Of a stretch of 35,097 bases of DNA, positions 32,943 to 35,097 are shown in pieces. Under the pieces are notes generated by a model that was not told where the DNA came from, ran no database searches, and saw only the letters and a program-made list of their open reading frames with translations. The position numbers were made by a program, and so were the translations under genes. The stretch is taken from contig PUNT01000253.1 of NCBI GenBank assembly GCA_003551905.1, positions 1 through 35,097 of the forward strand, read 5' to 3'. The DNA is from Halanaerobiales bacterium (GTDB taxonomy: Bacteria; Bacillota; Halanaerobiia; B1SED10-174). Position 1 is the stretch's first letter. The number at the start of each line of letters is the position of its first letter.

Positions 32943-33923
32943 TTGAAAGTGGTCATAGATGGTTTGGGAGGTGATTTTGCTCCTGAGGAAATAGTAAGAG
33001 GAGTTATTGAAGCCAGGAAAACAGGTGGTCCAGAAATAATTATAACCGGTCCGGAAAATATTCTGGAAAAAGAATTTTCAGAAGCAGGAGGAATGCCTGC
33101 AGGTGTGGAGATACATAATACCTCTCAGAAAGTTGAAATGGACGAACCTCCCAGCAAAGTGATCAAAGAAAAAAAGGATTCATCCCTTGTAGTTGGTGCC
33201 AGACTTGTTAAAGAAGGAAAAGGCCAGGCCTTTATTTCAGCTGGCAACACAGGAGCAGTAATGGCTTCAGGTATTTTTATAATTGGCAGGCTCAAAGGAA
33301 TTGACCGACCTGGTATTGCTACCCCTATTCCTGGTGAAAAGAAAATGAGTCTTCTCATTGATGCAGGAGCTAATGCAGATTGCAAAGCAAACCATATGCT
33401 ACATTTTGCCTATATGGGCAAACTATATATGGAAAAGGTTCTGGCAAGGAAGGATCCTAAAATTGCTCTTCTCAATGTGGGGCATGAGGCCCAAAAGGGA
33501 AGCAAACTCTATCAGGAAGCTTACTCACTTCTCAAGACAGGTGATTTAAACTTTGTAGGCAACCTGGAAGGGAGAGAACTTTTTTCCGAACAGTGTGATG
33601 TTTTGGTCTGTGATGGTTTCGTGGGGAACATAACCTTGAAAGTTACTGAAGGTGTTGCCCAAACCATTATCACTATGTTGAAAAATGAGGTTGGAAGAAG
33701 TGTGAAAGCAAAAGCAGGTGCCCTGCTTATGAAAGGGGCCCTGAAGTCCATGAAGAACAGGATGGATTATGAAGAGTTTGGTGGAGCCCCTCTTCTGGGT
33801 TTGCAGTCACCGGTAGTTATCTGTCATGGGAGCTCTAAAGCTAAGGCTATAAAAAATGCAATATTTGTTGGTGCTGAGATAGTAGAAAAAAAAGTAATTG
33901 AAGGTCTGGGTCAGCTTTTGTAG
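32943..33923 (+). CDS. plsX: Phosphate acyltransferase PlsX
   Basis: The 326-aa protein makes acyl phosphate from acyl-ACP, the entry to phosphatidic acid synthesis. It begins KVVIDGLGGDFAPEEIV. SAGNTGAVMASG (about 99-110), RPGIATPIP, DAGANADCKANHM, and FVGNLEGRE and CDGFVGNITLK complete the family set. TTG 32943 has AAAGGGGAG upstream. PlsX also links to the fakA/degV genes in this window, as FakA products feed the same acyl-phosphate pool. Its usual regulator fapR is not present next to it. The fabH ATG follows the stop by 16 bases. Confidence 0.96.
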   Translation: MKVVIDGLGGDFAPEEIVRGVIEARKTGGPEIIITGPENILEKEFSEAGGMPAGVEIHNTSQKVEMDEPPSKVIKEKKDSSLVVGARLVKEGKGQAFISAGNTGAVMASGIFIIGRLKGIDRPGIATPIPGEKKMSLLIDAGANADCKANHMLHFAYMGKLYMEKVLARKDPKIALLNVGHEAQKGSKLYQEAYSLLKTGDLNFVGNLEGRELFSEQCDVLVCDGFVGNITLKVTEGVAQTIITMLKNEVGRSVKAKAGALLMKGALKSMKNRMDYEEFGGAPLLGLQSPVVICHGSSKAKAIKNAIFVGAEIVEKKVIEGLGQLL

Positions 33924-33939
33924 AATAGGGGATGAGAGA

Positions 33940-34935
33940 ATGATAACAAGATCGGGAATTCTCGGTATGGGGAAAGCAGTACCAAAAAATATCTTGACCA
34001 ATAGCGACCTGGAAAAGATGGTGGATACCACTGATGAATGGATAAAAACCAGGACAGGTATTGTAGAAAGAAGGATAGCCAGGGATGATGAAACTACCCT
34101 GGATCTGGCTTATGAAGCATCCTTAGAAGCTCTTTCAGCTGCAGGAGTGAGTGCAGAAGATTTAGACTTGATAATAGTGGCAACTGTTACTCCGGATATG
34201 GTTTTTCCTGCAACAGCCTGCATGCTTCAAGAAAAGATAGGAGCTAGAAAAGCCGGGGCTTTTGATTTGGAAGCAGGTTGTTCTGGATTTGTTTATGGCA
34301 TGATAGTTGCGGATCAGTTCATTAGAACCGGCGTTTACGAAAAAATACTGGTTGTCGGGGCAGAAACCCTTTCCAAGATAACAGATTGGCAGGACAGAAA
34401 TACCTGTGTTTTATTTGGTGATGGAGCTGGAGCGGCAGTCATGGGACCTGTAAAGAAAGGAGGAATGCTTTCTTTCGATATGGGGTCAGATGGTTCAGGA
34501 GGGAAATGCCTGGACATGCCGGCAGGTGGCTCCCTTATGCCAGCCACTCACGAAACAGTTGAAAAAAGACTTCATTATGTTAGAATGGATGGAAATCAGG
34601 TTTTCAAATTTGCAGTCAAGGTTATGGGGAAAACAGCACTTGAGGCTTTAAAAAAAGCTGAGCTTGGCACTGAAGATATAGATTTACTAATACCTCATCA
34701 GGCCAATATAAGGATTATTGAGTCGTCAGCAAAGCGTCTCAAATTACCAGATGAAAAAGTTTTCGTCAATCTGGAGAAATATGGTAATACTTCCAGCGCT
34801 TCAATTCCCATTGCCCTTTATGAGGCTAAAGAGCAGAATTTGCTCAAAAATGATCAAATAATTGTCCTGGTAGGGTTTGGAGCCGGCCTGACGTGGGGCG
34901 CAGCAGTTTTGCACTGGATAGAAGGGGAGAGTTAA
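33940..34935 (+). CDS. fabH: 3-oxoacyl-ACP synthase III (KAS III)
   Basis: The 331-aa condensing enzyme starts fatty acid synthesis from acetyl-CoA (or a branched primer) and malonyl-ACP. The catalytic triad is visible: C114 in EAGCSGF, His in LIPHQAN (about 253) and Asn in YGNTSSAS (about 283). FVLVGFGAGLTWG-like end matches. An in-frame TTG at 33898 lies inside plsX without SD, while AGGGGATGAGAG precedes ATG 33940. It is the last gene in view. The next 160 bases hold an inverted repeat and no clear gene start. Confidence 0.96.
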   Translation: MITRSGILGMGKAVPKNILTNSDLEKMVDTTDEWIKTRTGIVERRIARDDETTLDLAYEASLEALSAAGVSAEDLDLIIVATVTPDMVFPATACMLQEKIGARKAGAFDLEAGCSGFVYGMIVADQFIRTGVYEKILVVGAETLSKITDWQDRNTCVLFGDGAGAAVMGPVKKGGMLSFDMGSDGSGGKCLDMPAGGSLMPATHETVEKRLHYVRMDGNQVFKFAVKVMGKTALEALKKAELGTEDIDLLIPHQANIRIIESSAKRLKLPDEKVFVNLEKYGNTSSASIPIALYEAKEQNLLKNDQIIVLVGFGAGLTWGAAVLHWIEGES

Positions 34936-34970
34936 TACAATTTAAAAAATGCCTCTGGAGATTGTATTAA
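34932..34970 (+). repeat. 10-bp inverted repeat at the fabH stop
   Basis: TTAATACAAT (34932-34941) and ATTGTATTAA (34961-34970) are perfect inverted copies around a 19-base spacer; the first arm contains the fabH stop codon. There is no T-run, so it may be an operator or an mRNA-end structure rather than a terminator. From 34971 to the window end I see no gene. Confidence 0.5.
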
Positions 34971-35097
34971 TTAGGTATGGCCTGGACTGCAGATGGTGAA
35001 CTGGCAGTTTCTGCATTATAATCTGGTAGCCTGGGAATCATAGGCAGTGGAAATACCCTTCCTTCAGCAGGGAAGAGGAAATCCATAATAAAAACTG

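Noticed and set aside
34971-35097. Start of another gene or RNA at the window end
   Set aside because: No SD-start pair and no complete structure are visible; the region is cut by the window edge.
1-35097. CRISPR arrays, insertion sequences, tRNA or rRNA genes, phage genes
   Set aside because: No regularly spaced repeats, transposase or integrase motifs, or cloverleaf-like sequences were noticed on either strand.

Overview
The window reads as part of the chromosome of an anaerobic, spore-forming, acetogenic or syntrophic member of the Bacillota (Clostridia sensu lato). This rests on a complete carbonyl branch of the Wood-Ljungdahl pathway, a pta-ackA pair, the sporulation membrane protein YlbJ, a T-box in front of thrS, and classic Firmicutes housekeeping synteny (yloU-yloV-degV-recG-rsmD-coaD and ylbM ... 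yceD-rpmF-plsX-fabH). Strong purine-rich Shine-Dalgarno (SD) sites and frequent GTG and TTG starts fit this. The species cannot be named from the sequence alone.

Layout. (1) 1-3381: three plus-strand genes for membrane or exported proteins: the C-terminal part of a spermidine-synthase-like membrane protein cut by the window edge, a TauE/DsbD_2-type transporter that probably starts at CTG, and a membrane-anchored 5'-nucleotidase-like metallophosphatase. (2) 3382-3694: a leader with a hairpin, a candidate promoter and a structured 5'UTR. (3) 3695-15559: the CODH/ACS operon, in the order small unknown ORF, CODH (acsA/cooS), acsB, cooC, a second CooC-type ATPase, acsC, acsD, acsE, a DUF3786-like protein, and acsV (the corrinoid activator). 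(4) 15556-16636: a convergent Cys-rich mini-protein, then a 40-aa desulforedoxin and lemA. (5) 16642-18695: promoter, threonine T-box and a ThrRS that lacks the TGS domain. (6) 18814-20334: an orphan beta-class DNA methyltransferase. (7) 20520-27019: rpmB (reverse strand, Thermus-like form), an Asp23/Gls24 protein, fakA-like, degV, recG, rsmD and coaD. (8) 27016-29716: ylbJ and tmcAL (ylbM) on the minus strand. (9) 29818-34935: pta, ackA, yceD, rpmF, plsX and fabH.

How the genes work together. MeTr (AcsE) moves the methyl group from methyl-tetrahydrofolate to the corrinoid protein AcsCD, AcsV reductively repairs that protein, CODH supplies CO, AcsB condenses methyl, CO and CoA into acetyl-CoA, and the CooC-type ATPases mature the nickel sites. 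Pta and AckA, also in this window, turn acetyl-CoA into acetate plus ATP (or the reverse), and plsX/fabH use acetyl-CoA and acyl groups for lipids. The most distinctive points are at the edges of the acs operon. A 65-aa unknown ORF and the cooC gene both start next to strong hairpins, a terminator-like hairpin separates the structural genes from acsV, and two small or poorly described proteins (DUF3786-like and a Cys-rich 75-mer) are packed around acsV. All functional assignments come from motif and family recognition by eye; no database search was run.
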